Notes: generated from the letters alone by a model not told the origin. 54,212 nt of DNA from Candidatus Nitrosocosmicus sp. (GCA_031177355.1 JAPSGR010000010.1:1-54212), one strand, 5' to 3'. Positions 17,189-27,280 are shown, numbered from the stretch's first letter. Made by a program: numbers and translations.

Positions 17189-18997
17189 CTAACAATTCAA
17201 TATTTCTCGAATGTTAGATATTGTTTCTTCATCTTCAGAACCTATTAAATCACAAACGATCTGGTCGTTGTCACGATTGTTATCTGTTAAAATCTCCTTA
17301 ATTTCATTTGCTGAATCAATGGAGTTTGTCACATTCAGTGGATTTTGAATAATTGCTTTGATAAGATCACCGATTGTGCTAGGCTGTTCTGGTGGCGGGG
17401 AGATAACCGGATTTACAGTTATCATCACTTCATCAGGTTCGCTTGTTATGCCTTCATTGTTAGTAACAGTTAATTCAAAAATAAGTTCAGTTAACTCATT
17501 TACTTTTGGCGCAGTAAATGTCGGACTTGACGAACTTGAATCGCTTAAACTAACTTCCGGTCCTTTAGTTTGGATCCAGTGATATCTCAACGACAAAGAA
17601 TCATTAGGGTCAGAGCTGTTAGTTCCATCTAGTTGGACAATATCGTTACTTTTTACAGATTGATTAGGGCCCGCATCGGCAATTGGTTGAGGCCTTGTTG
17701 ATTCTGAAATAGTCCATACGAATATGGCAGGGTCAGGATCTTTATTTCCCTCAGTGTCTACTGCGACTACTTTGAATTCATGCTGCATGTTTCAAGCTAA
17801 ATCATTATATGTTATCGTAGTAGGATTAGAATTAGAACAATTGCTAAATTCGCTACCATCCAGGCTACACTCAAATCCAACTATAGGGTTTGTACCCGCG
17901 TCTGCTTGAACCTTGAAGGTAATTGAAGTAGATGTGGTTGAGCTTTCGTTTTGAATCGGCATACTCATATCGTCGACAGCCGATATTATACCTGTGTTTA
18001 TAGGCGGTTCCAATATGTTATCAGGAGCAAGAACCGAAATAGAGTGTGAAGCAGAGTTGGTAACGTACATATAACCGTTAAATGGATTATGCGCCATGGA
18101 CCTCGGTGCTTGTCCAACATTGATGGTGTCTACTAGAGTGTTAGTCGAGCTGTCAATCATGTAGACGCTGTCAGGGGAGTAGCCTGCATACATATAATTA
18201 TTGTCTGGATTATATGCCAGACTCGTGATACATGGAACCTGATCGCCTTCACAAGACAAAGGTAGGGTATCTACTACAGTGTTAGTCGAGCTATCTACCC
18301 AGGTAATACCATAATATCCTCCTCCATACATATAGCTATTAAAAGGATTAAAAGCTAAAGAACTGGACCCCATAGCAACGCTTGCGACCACACTATGGGT
18401 CGAGGTGTCGATAACATAAGCTCCTCTTTCCCCCGTAAGATATCGCGTTATATACATATCGTTGTTCGCCGGATTATACTCAATTTGTGATAGTATACCC
18501 TCTAGGGTAAAATTTCCTGCCACAGCATTAGTATCGGTATCTATGAACGAAACGAGATCATTGAAACCATCATATCCATTATAAATAACGTACACATAAT
18601 TATTTTCAGCTTTATAAGCAATACTTCCATGGCTTAGTACATTTATGTTCTCAACCACAGTGTTAGTCGAGCTATCTATTACTGTAATTCCCCCCGAGGA
18701 ACTAGTAACATACATGTCATTATTCATAGAATTATATACAATAGATTCAGCATTGGGGATAGGTATAGTATCGATAATAGAGTTGGTTGAGCTATCTATA
18801 ACTACTACTCCCTCAGCACTAGTTACATACATGTATTTGTTGTCTGTATTATACGCTATATCGCGAGGAGCAGAGCCAATTTCAATTGTATCAATAACTG
18901 TATCAGCAAAAGATTCTTTGATGGTAGGAAGGGAAACCACTACTGCCAACGTTACTATTGTAAATAGCAGATATATACAATAATCCGTATTTTTCAT
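17189..18997 (-). pseudogene. Secreted beta-propeller/PKD protein split by one in-frame TGA
   Basis: A single frame of about 602 codons from ATG 18997 to 17189 is interrupted by one TGA at 17789-17791. Part 1 (401 residues): an N-terminal signal peptide (LLFTIVTLAVVVSLPTI), then seven or so YVTN/YncE-type repeats (pattern IDSSTNTVVDTI..G..P..AYNP.NNYMYV) to about residue 330, then a C-rich Ig-like domain (FECSLDGSEFSNCS). Part 2 continues the same domain (HEFKVVAVDTEGNKDPDPA) and a PKD/Ig domain (ADAGPNQSV...LDGTNSSDP...YHWIQTKGP), then a helical C-terminal segment. It is an extracellular surface protein of the type common in thaumarchaea. Part 1 alone could still be secreted. Confidence 0.75.
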
Positions 18998-19519
18998 TTA
19001 AAACCCATATTAAACCAACTTATTAAAGGGTAAATAAAATTATTTTCGAATTTGTTACTATCTGAACAAGGTTGGAGGGTAATCCAAAAAAAATTCAATG
19101 ACAGTAAAGAAGCAAGGCTGAAACAAAATATATACATTAAAGGTATCTATTCAATTATTAACAATTACTATAGTAATTTATTATTATTTCTGTGAGTCAA
19201 TTTACCTAGGATTATAATCTATAGTATCAACCTAATCATTTTAGATTCCAAATAATCTTTTAATCCTGATCAAAATGATTTATTAGCCTTACTGTTTGCA
19301 GTATACTGTTGTTTTATTCATTTTAAAGATGAACGAAAAGTTGTAGACATCATATAAGATACAAAATAAAGATTCTAGCATATGTGATTAGTTTTAGTGG
19401 AATTGTATTTTTTTAGACTATTTGGAACAATGTCCGATATCGCCAAACCATTAAAATGAAATTTGAAAGTTAAAACGATATTCATGATTAATAAATGATG
19501 TTGATCAATTGAAAATGCT
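18998..19519. other. Gene-free spacer
   Basis: About 520 bases, strongly AT-rich, no gene recognised. It contains the upstream regions of both the propeller gene (minus) and the sensor-domain fragment (plus). Confidence 0.45.
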
Positions 19520-20005
19520 TTGGATACAATGACAGTTAAGAAACTAAAAGATTCAGAATACAAACAACCTGTTATTACAACAGTACTTTATAATCCCGAT
19601 ATCCTACTAGCTATATTATTAGATTCATTCTATTTACCATTAGAGCAATTAAATATTATTTGGAATAAAATGATGTTCGACTTTATCATGAAATATTTTA
19701 GAGAATCAATACAACGCATAGAAAAAGAATGTAGAAGAAAAGACGTCGAATTTAAGTTAATAGTACAATCATCTGATGAGAATAATAAATTTTTGAAATC
19801 AATGAGATATTGTGACAAGAGGCATCTAGACAATGTTACAGAAAGCCTTCAGATATCCGATGATAGATTATACCTAAAACCTTTATTCAATAAGTTTAAT
19901 GAAGAGCCCACTCATGTTATATTGAGTAATTTACCCCATCTGGTAACACAAAAACAACATCTATTTGATAACTTATGGCAAATAGCCAGACCACTTCAAC
20001 CTTAA
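19520..20005 (+). CDS. Orphan sensor domain related to the kinase N-terminus (kinase half missing)
   Basis: A 161-residue reading frame whose second half matches the sensor of the histidine kinase at 13.4-15.3 kb: VEFKLIVQSSDEN, FLKSMRYCDKRHLDNVT..LQISDDR and NLPHLVTQKQHLFDNLW, against VKLRYVIEVTRDN, RHLEGMKGNFEVADE and NVPEIVEQQQFVFDTLW there. It stops 20 residues later with no HisKA or HATPase domain in any frame downstream. It may be a truncated kinase gene or a stand-alone ligand-binding protein. The first ATG is at 19526 (in-frame); the ATG at 19520 is not needed. Confidence 0.55.
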   Translation: MDTMTVKKLKDSEYKQPVITTVLYNPDILLAILLDSFYLPLEQLNIIWNKMMFDFIMKYFRESIQRIEKECRRKDVEFKLIVQSSDENNKFLKSMRYCDKRHLDNVTESLQISDDRLYLKPLFNKFNEEPTHVILSNLPHLVTQKQHLFDNLWQIARPLQP

Positions 20006-20029
20006 TAAGTGAGTCAAACTTCTAGTAAA

Positions 20030-20782
20030 TAGATACATTATTCCCCAAGGCTGTCCTTTCGATACATCACCACAATCATCCCTCGGTTTCTCTGTTAATG
20101 AATAGCGATCAATACAATCACCACGAATACCACAACAATAACAACAACAAAACATAGATATCAACCAAGATCCAAATACATTCAATAGTCCAAGGATCGA
20201 TAGTGACACTGCAAACACGAATAACATTCCTCAAGCTGAAACGTCAACTCCCATTCAAAGATCTTTTAATCCCGCTGGTCAATATGAGCCAGGCTCTTGA
20301 CAAACAGAATTATCTATTTTCGAAAAATCTAATAGTTCGGCTAATTCCTATACTCCTGATGCTGGAAATTCCAGCTAGAGAGATCTCAGTCTCAACCAAA
20401 CCCAAGTCCTCAAATACCGATAGCGCCTGGAAACATACCAACCACTATTCTAGATGAGACTTCTCTTACTGTAATTACAAAAATGATGAATTTCTATACA
20501 GGATCTCTTAAAGTTTCTGATTTTTGAGATTTGTGTAAAGAGGACTATTCAAACTAATGGAAAGTTTAGATATATAGATGCTATACCAAGATGTGCTATT
20601 GGCTCGGTTCAGGATTTCAATATACAGTCCAGACGCCTGGTTCTAAAACAATATGGATAAATAATCTGTGCAAATTAGGTGTTAAATCTGTAATGGTCGA
20701 AACTCCAAATCTTAGCAATAACATAGATGCTTTTGAAACAAAGTCAAGTACTATCTCTATTTCTCCATATTCTTCACAGTGA
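20030..20782 (+). pseudogene. Relic of an Asn/Gln/Ser/Pro-rich protein
   Basis: One plus-strand frame reads PQGCPFDTSPQSSLGFSVNE, then (after stops) INQDPNTFNSPRIDSDTANT, NNIPQAETSTPIQRSFNPAG and FEKSNSSANSYTPDAGNSS, interrupted by TAG/TGA codons; a shift near 20405 leads to PQIPIAPGNIPTTILDETSL and MMNFYTGSLKVSDF, and later YTVQTPGSKTIWINNLCKLG. The consistent low-complexity composition and the single direction suggest a decayed coding region. I do not recognise the family. Confidence 0.35.
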
Positions 20783-21544
20783 TTGTGAAATACAAACTCA
20801 ACGCCTTTTTCTTTCTCTGTAATACGACGGTCATGGTTAATTATGACTTTGGTTGATTAGAATAGTATCAAAACAGTTTTGTCTTTTAGGATTCTTATCC
20901 TGTTTGATTTCGCGATTGATATCGACTACAGAACTATATCAAAATGGTCTAATTTTACAGCTAGCTTCTCAATGAAATGTACGGATAACTAATGCAAAAT
21001 AATATAATAAGCAATTGAAGAGATCAAGATAGAAAGAGTAAGAGGATTACACTCTTCACTAAATAATATTAAATCAGATATTCAGTTATGTGACTAACTA
21101 ACCTTGTTTTCCATGGGACAATGCCTTCAGATAACATCTTCGTCTTCTTCATAATCATCCATGAACAGAGACTTTACACGTCTATCATATAATTAAAAGT
21201 AAATGATATATCCATTTTAGTCTATCTGGCTTTGCAATACTTTTGTCATCTTCCTAGTTAAATTAGAAGAGTGTGTTCTTACTTATCAAGTAAATAATCG
21301 GAGTAACATGCTTTATTAAACTACATAATGAAATCAATATGCGCCGCCCTTTCCAGGAGACACTATAAACTCTATTTCCGCCTATACGAATCGAAAAATA
21401 AATATATATATCCATTATAAACCCCTGTTTTTTTTTATTAGATAAATGACTAATCAAAAATATCTTTTTAACCTACATTGGTTGGCTATATTTTCCTGTC
21501 ACAGACAATACATTTTTTAATCAAAGACATTTTTCATTTTTATA
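20783..21544. other. Gene-free spacer before the ferritin-like gene
   Basis: About 760 bases without a convincing gene on either strand. It may include further decayed sequence from the preceding relic. An AT-rich segment just before 21545 can hold the ferritin promoter. Confidence 0.4.
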
Positions 21545-22192
21545 ATGTCTATAGGATTGCCAAAGAAAGAAGATGAAACCCTGGTAAACACAACGCCTTC
21601 TGAAAAAATTGGAAATGAATCATACAACGTAGTAGGCGTCAATGTATTAAATCAAAACGGCGTTAATGTGCAGCAAATTATTCAGATGCTGGTTTACAAT
21701 GCTTCTGTAGAATTTACTGCCTACTATTATTTTACGAATCTTCGCTTGCATTGCACCGGAGCTGAAGGCGAAAGTATTAAAGAAGTCATTGAAGATGCAC
21801 GGCTTGAGGATCTAAGTCATTTTGAGTCTTGCTTGTCAAGAATTTATGAACTTGGCGGCAGTATACCTAATAATGCTGAAGAATTTATTAGAATGTCTGG
21901 ATGCGAATTTTTGCAGTTACCATCACCAAACAGAACTGACGTGAAAGAGATCCTCAAGAAATGTCTAAAGGCTGAACAGGGAGCCATAGTCAACTGGAAC
22001 AAACTTTGTAATATTACCTTTGGCAAGGATCATGCCACATATGATTTAGCAAAGGACATACTTAGAGAGGAGTTAGAGCATGAATCTTGGTTTATTGAGC
22101 TACTGTATGGAAGACCATCTGGTCATATGAAAAGGAAATATCATGGTGAATCACCACATACAGCCAAACACTCTAGAGCATTGGATAGATAA
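21545..22192 (+). CDS. Dps-like ferritin-family protein (DPSL/thioferritin type)
   Basis: A 215-residue four-helix ferritin-like protein. The di-iron ligand pattern is visible: Glu in ASVEFTAYYY (about residue 56), the ExxH set in EDARLEDLSHFE (about 86-97), Glu in KAEQGAIVNW, and ExxH in REELEHESWF. Two cysteines that mark the DPSL (thioferritin) group are present in MSGCEFLQLP and ILKKCLKAEQ. Such proteins oxidise and store iron using peroxide and protect against oxidative stress. ATG start at 21545; N-terminal 35 residues are an extension. It is intact, unlike most neighbours. Confidence 0.85.
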   Translation: MSIGLPKKEDETLVNTTPSEKIGNESYNVVGVNVLNQNGVNVQQIIQMLVYNASVEFTAYYYFTNLRLHCTGAEGESIKEVIEDARLEDLSHFESCLSRIYELGGSIPNNAEEFIRMSGCEFLQLPSPNRTDVKEILKKCLKAEQGAIVNWNKLCNITFGKDHATYDLAKDILREELEHESWFIELLYGRPSGHMKRKYHGESPHTAKHSRALDR

Positions 22193-23389
22193 GGGCATAA
22201 TCAAATTTTCTTTTTTACTTTCTTATTCTCCCGCCTCCTTTCGAAGTGGGTTATGGGCTTTTGTTCTTCAAAATACATCTGCTTATATTTAAAAATAAAG
22301 AGAACTATATCTTAGACCTATGCAGTAATAGGTTTTTTTTCGACTTGTTAAGTTAGAAATTCTGTTCTCGATTTTCCCGTTGTTAGTCGATCGTTTTATT
22401 AGTACAAGCAAAATAATATTGGTATTAAGTAAAAATCATATCCTATACAAACTACATCTCTATACCAATGGAATGACAACGATATCAAATGTGAGAAAAT
22501 AGAATTACCTTCCAATTGGAGATTTAGCCTTATTATCAGATATCACTGCTTTTTAATTGTATTCTAAATGTTTTAATTATATTAATAATATAAAATACGA
22601 AAAACCCCGACGCAACTGTCTAATTTCAATTGTATTGGATAAATCTCAAAATGCAATATTTTAAGTTAAAATTTCAAATCTATTAACCCCTTTTTTTGGC
22701 TATTGCTACAATGATTCTGTCTATGTTTGACACAAATAGAAATTTTCATTGTGCTATATAATACTTCTCAACTTTTTTTTAAAAATGCAGTTTTTTTCGT
22801 CTGTGTCTTGTTTGTGTTTTTTGGGGTTTTTGTTATAATTTATAAGCTAGATTTGTGCCACATCACTGGCTCGTTTAGGGGCATTTTTGTTAAGTTTTTT
22901 TTATTTTTTATAACAGTTAACACTCTTTGAAAGTCAAATTCTATTATAGCTATACCTCGTATTCGCACCATATCTTTACAGTTTTGCAAAATATGGATAA
23001 GCTTGATTTAACATTAATAATATATCAAAATGTTATCATACGATATTAGTGCTATATGAAGCTGAAAGTCGTAGCCTTTGATTTGCTTATTTGTAGAACC
23101 AGGTGTAGGCATATTAGTGAAAATTAATTAAAAGTTTGTGTTGAAATTGACACAGGTATAAATTTTTCTCAAGGTATACGAATTTAATTTATGCAGGAGA
23201 TGGATTTTTACATCTAATCGATTTCTTAGTATGTCAAACAATAAGTTAATAAGTTAACCAATTTATAAAAAGTACTGATGAAGAGTTGAAATATTCTTAT
23301 CTAACCAAGCCGCTAAGAATTTTTTCGCACGATAATAAAGTCTCTTCTTTCTGTAAAAAAATCTAGCCCTGAAATAAATTCAAGCGTAA
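22193..23389. other. Long AT-rich gene-free stretch
   Basis: About 1.2 kb with no supportable gene. A plus-strand frame at 22727-22930 is Phe/Val-rich because of poly-T and is not convincing. A 25-codon minus-strand frame (22201-22278, MYFEEQKPITHFERRRENKK) is too short to judge. Confidence 0.45.
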
Positions 23390-23623
23390 TTATTCCTCGT
23401 TTTTTATTATGGTTAGGACCGAGTGGACTTTATCTATTTTTCTAATCTTCCATGTAATAATTTCTTTCAATTTATCCATGTCATCTGACGAAACTCTTAC
23501 TATTATATCATAAACTCCAAATACTCTATTTGTTTCTTCGACCTCATCAACTTCACTGATTTTTTCTAATATTTCGTTTTCTGATCCTAAATCACAGCAT
23601 AATAAGACGTAGGCCGTTGGCAT
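23390..23623 (-). CDS. Stand-alone Lrp/AsnC RAM domain, paralogue
   Basis: A 77-residue RAM domain, aligned end to end with the 10540-10791 protein (AYVLLCCDLGSENEI...EVDEVEETNRVFGVYDIIVR, DKLKEIITWKIRKIDKVHS). It lacks an HTH domain. The two genes have the same orientation and lie on either side of the accessory island. Cys-Cys replaces Ile-Asn in the first strand. Likely binds a small ligand and works through association with other Lrp-type proteins. ATG start at 23623, preceded by an (TAA)-rich segment. Confidence 0.88.
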   Translation of the reverse strand: MPTAYVLLCCDLGSENEILEKISEVDEVEETNRVFGVYDIIVRVSSDDMDKLKEIITWKIRKIDKVHSVLTIIKNEE

Positions 23624-24423
23624 GCTTTGTAATAATAATAATTTATATAGACTTTATTTAAGTATCGGAAGGTTCAAACATAGCAAAAATAATATAAATA
23701 GTCAACAAAAAACCTAAGCATCTTTAAAATAAAATGTTTTTGCAGTAGTTTAAACTAAATATCAATATAAAAAAGTTTTTTTTAACTCTTAGGTGCTGGT
23801 TCATTCAGACTTCTTATCATTCACCCAAATATTGGTTGCTATTTCATCTCACTACTTGATATTACTCTGCCGCGACAATCTAGTTTCTTCTCTTCAGAGG
23901 ATAACACTGGAATTTTATATTGACATTTTCAGAGTTTGACGTTTTTATGCTATCTCCGCATGAAATTTCGCCTTAATATCTCAAATTATATCACTCCAAG
24001 AGAATGTTTGAATTGTCATTTGAGAAGAAAATATCTAATCTCTTTTTAGTAATTATATTTGCCTGTCTGTAGAATTTAATAGTTAAATCATCATCATCAT
24101 CACTTAACGTCTGCTGCAGAATGATAAAGGAAATACAAGTGGTTATTACTTAGACCCGTCTCTATAACTTATTTTTTACGAATTAAGTATTACTAAATTA
24201 ATAAAATGTGGAACTTTTGAAACTGGGTTTTTATTTATTATAGCGCTTTTTGGTAGGATACTTTTTTTGTGTTCATGATAAAATTCAGACAATTCGAAAA
24301 AGTAAACAAAAATGTAAAAAATGAAAAGGAATGTGGTAGTAATAATATAGTTAATACTTCATAATTTTCGAAATAGTGCTTGTGTAGGCAGAAAATAAAG
24401 AAAACGACGAACACAAATATAGT
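23624..24423. other. Gene-free spacer
   Basis: About 800 bases, AT-rich, with no gene I can support. A minus-strand stretch near 23870-23970 reads GEISCGDSIKTSNSENVNIK without a start or end and could be a fragment of a secreted-protein gene. Confidence 0.35.
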
Positions 24424-24972
24424 TTATATCAGCGTGTTTCTATTTTTTTCTCCTGTAATACCTGCTGAAATAATATGTATGCTTGTTATCAATAGGGCTA
24501 TTCCAATCAATATCCCTGCGATTGCAAGTCCAATTCCTGGATATACAATTACTACTACGGCGAGAATAATTGACACAATTCCTACTCCGATGCCAAAGTA
24601 TTTTGACCATCTACTGCTTTGTGGGTCCTTTATACCATGAACAATTCTTGAAATTCCGTCTATCAGTAAAGCAATACCTAAAAGTAAAACGACAACAATG
24701 CCTGCTCCTACTGGGTAAACTAATGCTATCACGGCGACAATAACTACCAAAATGCCCAGACCGACGCTAACAAATCTAGATCTTCCAGAAAATACTATCC
24801 CACTTACAATCTTTTCAATTCCGGCAAACAACAACAAGAATGCTAAGAATATAACAATGGAGATAGAACCTAAGATGGGATTTATTAACACTATAATCGA
24901 TAATATTAATATGATAATACCTAAGCCGATCTGAGCCATCCTTACCCATGGGGGCGACTTTTCAATCGCCAA
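24424..24972 (-). CDS. HdeD-like (DUF308) membrane protein
   Basis: A 182-residue integral membrane protein with about six helices in three tandem pairs: IGLGIIILILSIIVLINP, ISIVIFLAFLLLFAGIEKIV, VGLGILVVIVAVIALVYPV, GIVVVLLLGIALLIDGISRIV, IGVGIVSIILAVVVIVYPG and AGILIGIALLITSIHII. The repeated G(I/L)G..xIIL..I...P followed by (I)xLLxxGxxxIxxG pattern is the DUF308/HdeD signature (acid-resistance membrane protein in enterobacteria, function in archaea unknown). ATG start at 24972. Stands alone. Confidence 0.88.
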   Translation of the reverse strand: MAIEKSPPWVRMAQIGLGIIILILSIIVLINPILGSISIVIFLAFLLLFAGIEKIVSGIVFSGRSRFVSVGLGILVVIVAVIALVYPVGAGIVVVLLLGIALLIDGISRIVHGIKDPQSSRWSKYFGIGVGIVSIILAVVVIVYPGIGLAIAGILIGIALLITSIHIISAGITGEKNRNTLI

Positions 24973-26024
24973 TTATTTTACCACCTAAAGTAATTCCATG
25001 TAGGTCCTGGCTGTTGACTCCCGACAATTCAGAATGTTGAATTTGAATAATAATACATTCTATAAACGGAATGTACTTCATCATTACCACATTACTAGTT
25101 TAGGGATATAATATTTAATTTTTTAGAATAACTATTATAGAAACAAATACTATAATATCTATTGTATACCCTCCGCTCTTTGGATTCCATTCGTTATTTT
25201 GCTACTATTGAGAGAAAGATAAGACCAAACAAATTCTTTTATGCTCTATCAGTCACTATATCAAAATGAAAAATTTTTTAAAGATATTATCTTAGATGCT
25301 ATTTTGCTTTCTCGACCATATCTACGAGAATTTTTATTAGGATGACAAAATGTTCATGTGGTGTATATGCCATATCGATTGACGACAAGACCTTAACATT
25401 AATACAAGTATAGTTGTTTGATGTTCTCGCCAAGGTTCGTTGGTACTGACGCGATGGTATTTCCGAAAATTACCATGTTACAAAAAAAATGTTGACTCAG
25501 CAGTGTTTTGCTTCCCAAATGCATTTTGCTAATACCTTGTTCTCTATAATAGTTGACTTAGAAAATCAAATGAATTTCAGAAGGTTTATCAAAACTTGTC
25601 ATGGAAGCTTGGTTACTCCTTCAGTGATAGCGTATAGTTCATTTTGGATAGGTCCAATGACCTTCCATAAGTAGGATAACTAAAGACCGAGAATAAAATC
25701 GGAAATAAGGGTGGTAGAATTTAAACGGATACCTGAAGAAATATTAGGTGGATACGAAGGAGTGACCCGCAACATAGCACTAAATACTCCAATAGATATA
25801 ATTAGTGAAATTATGATTATTGGGTTGTTTCAGAAGTAATGTAACTGAGCAATATGAATGGCATAATGAGAACAGTGTGAATATTACAAATACATATTCA
25901 GTTCATTAACTGTTCCCATCTTACTCTTTATTATTTTTACTACTCTTATGTCATAATTCATGTCATAATTGCCAAATTTTATTTTGATCTTTCTTATATA
26001 CTTGGCTGACTTATTTATAACAGC
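24973..26024. other. Spacer with two doubtful short frames
   Basis: Mostly gene-free. Two plus-strand frames look partly coding: 25489-25674 (MLTQQCFASQMHFANTLFSI..VDLENQMNFRRFIKT) and a GTG frame at about 25710-25838 (VVEFKRIPEEILGGYEGVTR, ending LFQK). Neither has a recognised domain, and both may be relics. Confidence 0.3.
25992..26003 (+). promoter_or_regulatory. TATA-like box for the 26025 zinc-ribbon gene
   Basis: TCTTATATACTT lies about 25-30 bases before ATG 26025, consistent with a leaderless transcript. Position and composition only. Confidence 0.4.
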
Positions 26025-26204
26025 ATGATGTCAAATATCATGAAATGTAAGTGTGGACAGAAAGACATCATAAAATTAAGGCATAATGAAACAATAGAAC
26101 AATTAATGCGGAGACGAAAATGTCCGAGGTGTGGTACTGTTGGGGTATGGAAACAGCTTTCGCAAGATGAATACATGTGGGAAAAAGCAAGTCATCAAAA
26201 ATAA
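26025..26204 (+). CDS. Small zinc-ribbon protein
   Basis: A 59-residue frame (or 58 from the second ATG at 26028): MMSNIMKCKCGQKDIIKLRH, then RRRKCPRCGTVGVWKQLSQD. Two Cys pairs, CxC near residue 8-10 and CxxC near 35-38, can bind one zinc. Basic residues between the pairs fit nucleic-acid binding. The gene converges on the C2H2 gene 40 bases away. No named family recognised. Confidence 0.65.
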   Translation: MMSNIMKCKCGQKDIIKLRHNETIEQLMRRRKCPRCGTVGVWKQLSQDEYMWEKASHQK

Positions 26205-26244
26205 GAAAATATAGTCTGCTAATTACCTAATTATCTTTGTTATT

Positions 26245-26466
26245 TTATTTTTTGTAGGAGTGATACTGACGAATATGATTCTTCAGCAAATCCATGTCAT
26301 TAAATCTCTTTCCACAATTAGAGCAATCATATGTTTCAGACGTTGTGTGATATAATAGTTGATGATGCATTACGTTTTCAATTTTCCGATATTTTTTGCC
26401 GCATACTGGACAACGATGTTTCTTAAAAATATTTAACAAAACAACAGTTCCGGATCCTATTGACAT
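26245..26466 (-). CDS. Two-finger C2H2 zinc-finger protein
   Basis: A 73-residue protein with two classical C2H2 fingers: finger 1 HRCPVCGKKYRKIENVMHHQ with its second His in LLYHTT, and finger 2 YDCSNCGKRFNDMDLLKNHI ending RQYHSYKK. Spacing C-x2-C-x12-H-x3-5-H is as in eukaryotic TFIIIA-type fingers, linked by TSETY. Small C2H2 proteins occur in thaumarchaea and in Sulfolobus viruses and may bind DNA. The first 15 residues are hydrophobic (TVVLLNIF) but short. ATG start at 26466. Confidence 0.85.
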   Translation of the reverse strand: MSIGSGTVVLLNIFKKHRCPVCGKKYRKIENVMHHQLLYHTTSETYDCSNCGKRFNDMDLLKNHIRQYHSYKK

Positions 26467-26645
26467 TGATAAAAAAAATGAGACGGATATGTCCTCACAA
26501 AAAGAAATGAATATGTTCCATTAAGTTTATACAGTGCATACGAAAAATCCATGTCTTCCATTCAATGTTATAGTGGGTGTAACATGTGCCACATGGATCT
26601 TAAATTTTGACTAGCATTTATCCAATTCAATTACAGCGAAATTAT

Positions 26646-26786
26646 TTACTCAGTTGTCCTGTTCATGATAATCTGCTCTACAGCTTGGCTAAAATTCAAT
26701 AACCCATTTTCCTTGGCATACTTTTCTATCAATTTCACCTGCTGTGGTGTAAAACAAACTGGTATGGTTCGTCTTTGATTATTCAT
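26646..26786 (-). CDS. Ribbon-helix-helix-like mini-protein
   Basis: A 46-residue frame: MNNQRRTIPVCFTPQQVKLI, then EKYAKENGLLNFSQAVEQII and MNRTTE. The pattern basic tail, beta strand (RTIPVCFT), helix (PQQVKLIEKYAKEN), short turn, helix (SQAVEQII) is that of MetJ/Arc/CopG-type ribbon-helix-helix DNA-binding proteins. ATG start at 26786, TAA at 26646-26648. Near to two zinc-finger mini-genes. Confidence 0.65.
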   Translation of the reverse strand: MNNQRRTIPVCFTPQQVKLIEKYAKENGLLNFSQAVEQIIMNRTTE

Positions 26787-26880
26787 ACGATTAAACTGTT
26801 AGTATCCTATATTAATATATTTTCTACGAAAGCCAGATAGGATACTATAAATTAACGGAGATCATCCTTCTGGTTTCTTA

Positions 26881-27210
26881 TCAATCTCTCTTCATTATAT
26901 TTATAATTAATGATTCTCCTACCTGAGGTTTTCCATAATTTTCGTATGTTCGTCTTGGCATAGTGATAGTAATGCTTGTTTGAGGGTATGATTGGATAAT
27001 CGTTTGTGGCTGCGCTCGTAACATAGCCTCCATTATTGGCTGCAATTGATCTTTCATCTCCTTATCTGGTATGGCCCTGTTGATGGCTTCTAACATCATT
27101 TGTTGTTGTGAAACAGGCTCTAATTCAATATCTTCTATAAGCGTAAGGGTTACAGCTACTCCATTATCATTTAAATTCTTGATCTTGTATACATTTTCTC
27201 TAACTTCCAC
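26881..27210 (-). CDS. Conserved hypothetical protein downstream of mce
   Basis: A 109-residue soluble protein from GTG 27210. It begins with beta-strand-like segments (VRENVYKIKNLNDNGVAVTLTLI), then a Gln/Met-rich helical middle (SQQQMMLEAINRAIPDKEM), and ends with strands (TSITITMPRRTYENYGKPQV). No cofactor motif. It lies 70 bases downstream of methylmalonyl-CoA epimerase on the same strand and may be co-transcribed. Family not recognised. Confidence 0.65.
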   Translation of the reverse strand: MEVRENVYKIKNLNDNGVAVTLTLIEDIELEPVSQQQMMLEAINRAIPDKEMKDQLQPIMEAMLRAQPQTIIQSYPQTSITITMPRRTYENYGKPQVGESLIINIMKRD

Positions 27211-27280
27211 AATTTTTTATGGAATTATTATTTATATATTCGTAGTTATAGGTATTAAAAATAATTATTCCCGATGGGGT

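Noticed and set aside
20203-20457. Plus-strand 84-codon frame
   Set aside because: The Asn/Ser-rich frame in another phase fits coding composition better; this one is its shadow.
22201-22278. Minus-strand 25-codon frame MYFEEQKPITHFERRRENKK
   Set aside because: Too short to support without comparison; recorded in the spacer entry only.
22727-22930. Plus-strand Phe/Val-rich 67-codon frame
   Set aside because: Arises from poly-T sequence; no start signal, no conserved pattern, composition unlike the real membrane proteins nearby.
11030-23400. Complete provirus or conjugative element
   Set aside because: No capsid, portal, replication or conjugation gene is visible; only a dead integrase and broken signalling or surface genes.
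11000-24000. CRISPR array or tandem spacer repeats
   Set aside because: Looked for regularly spaced identical repeats; only a two-copy imperfect repeat and one microsatellite were found.
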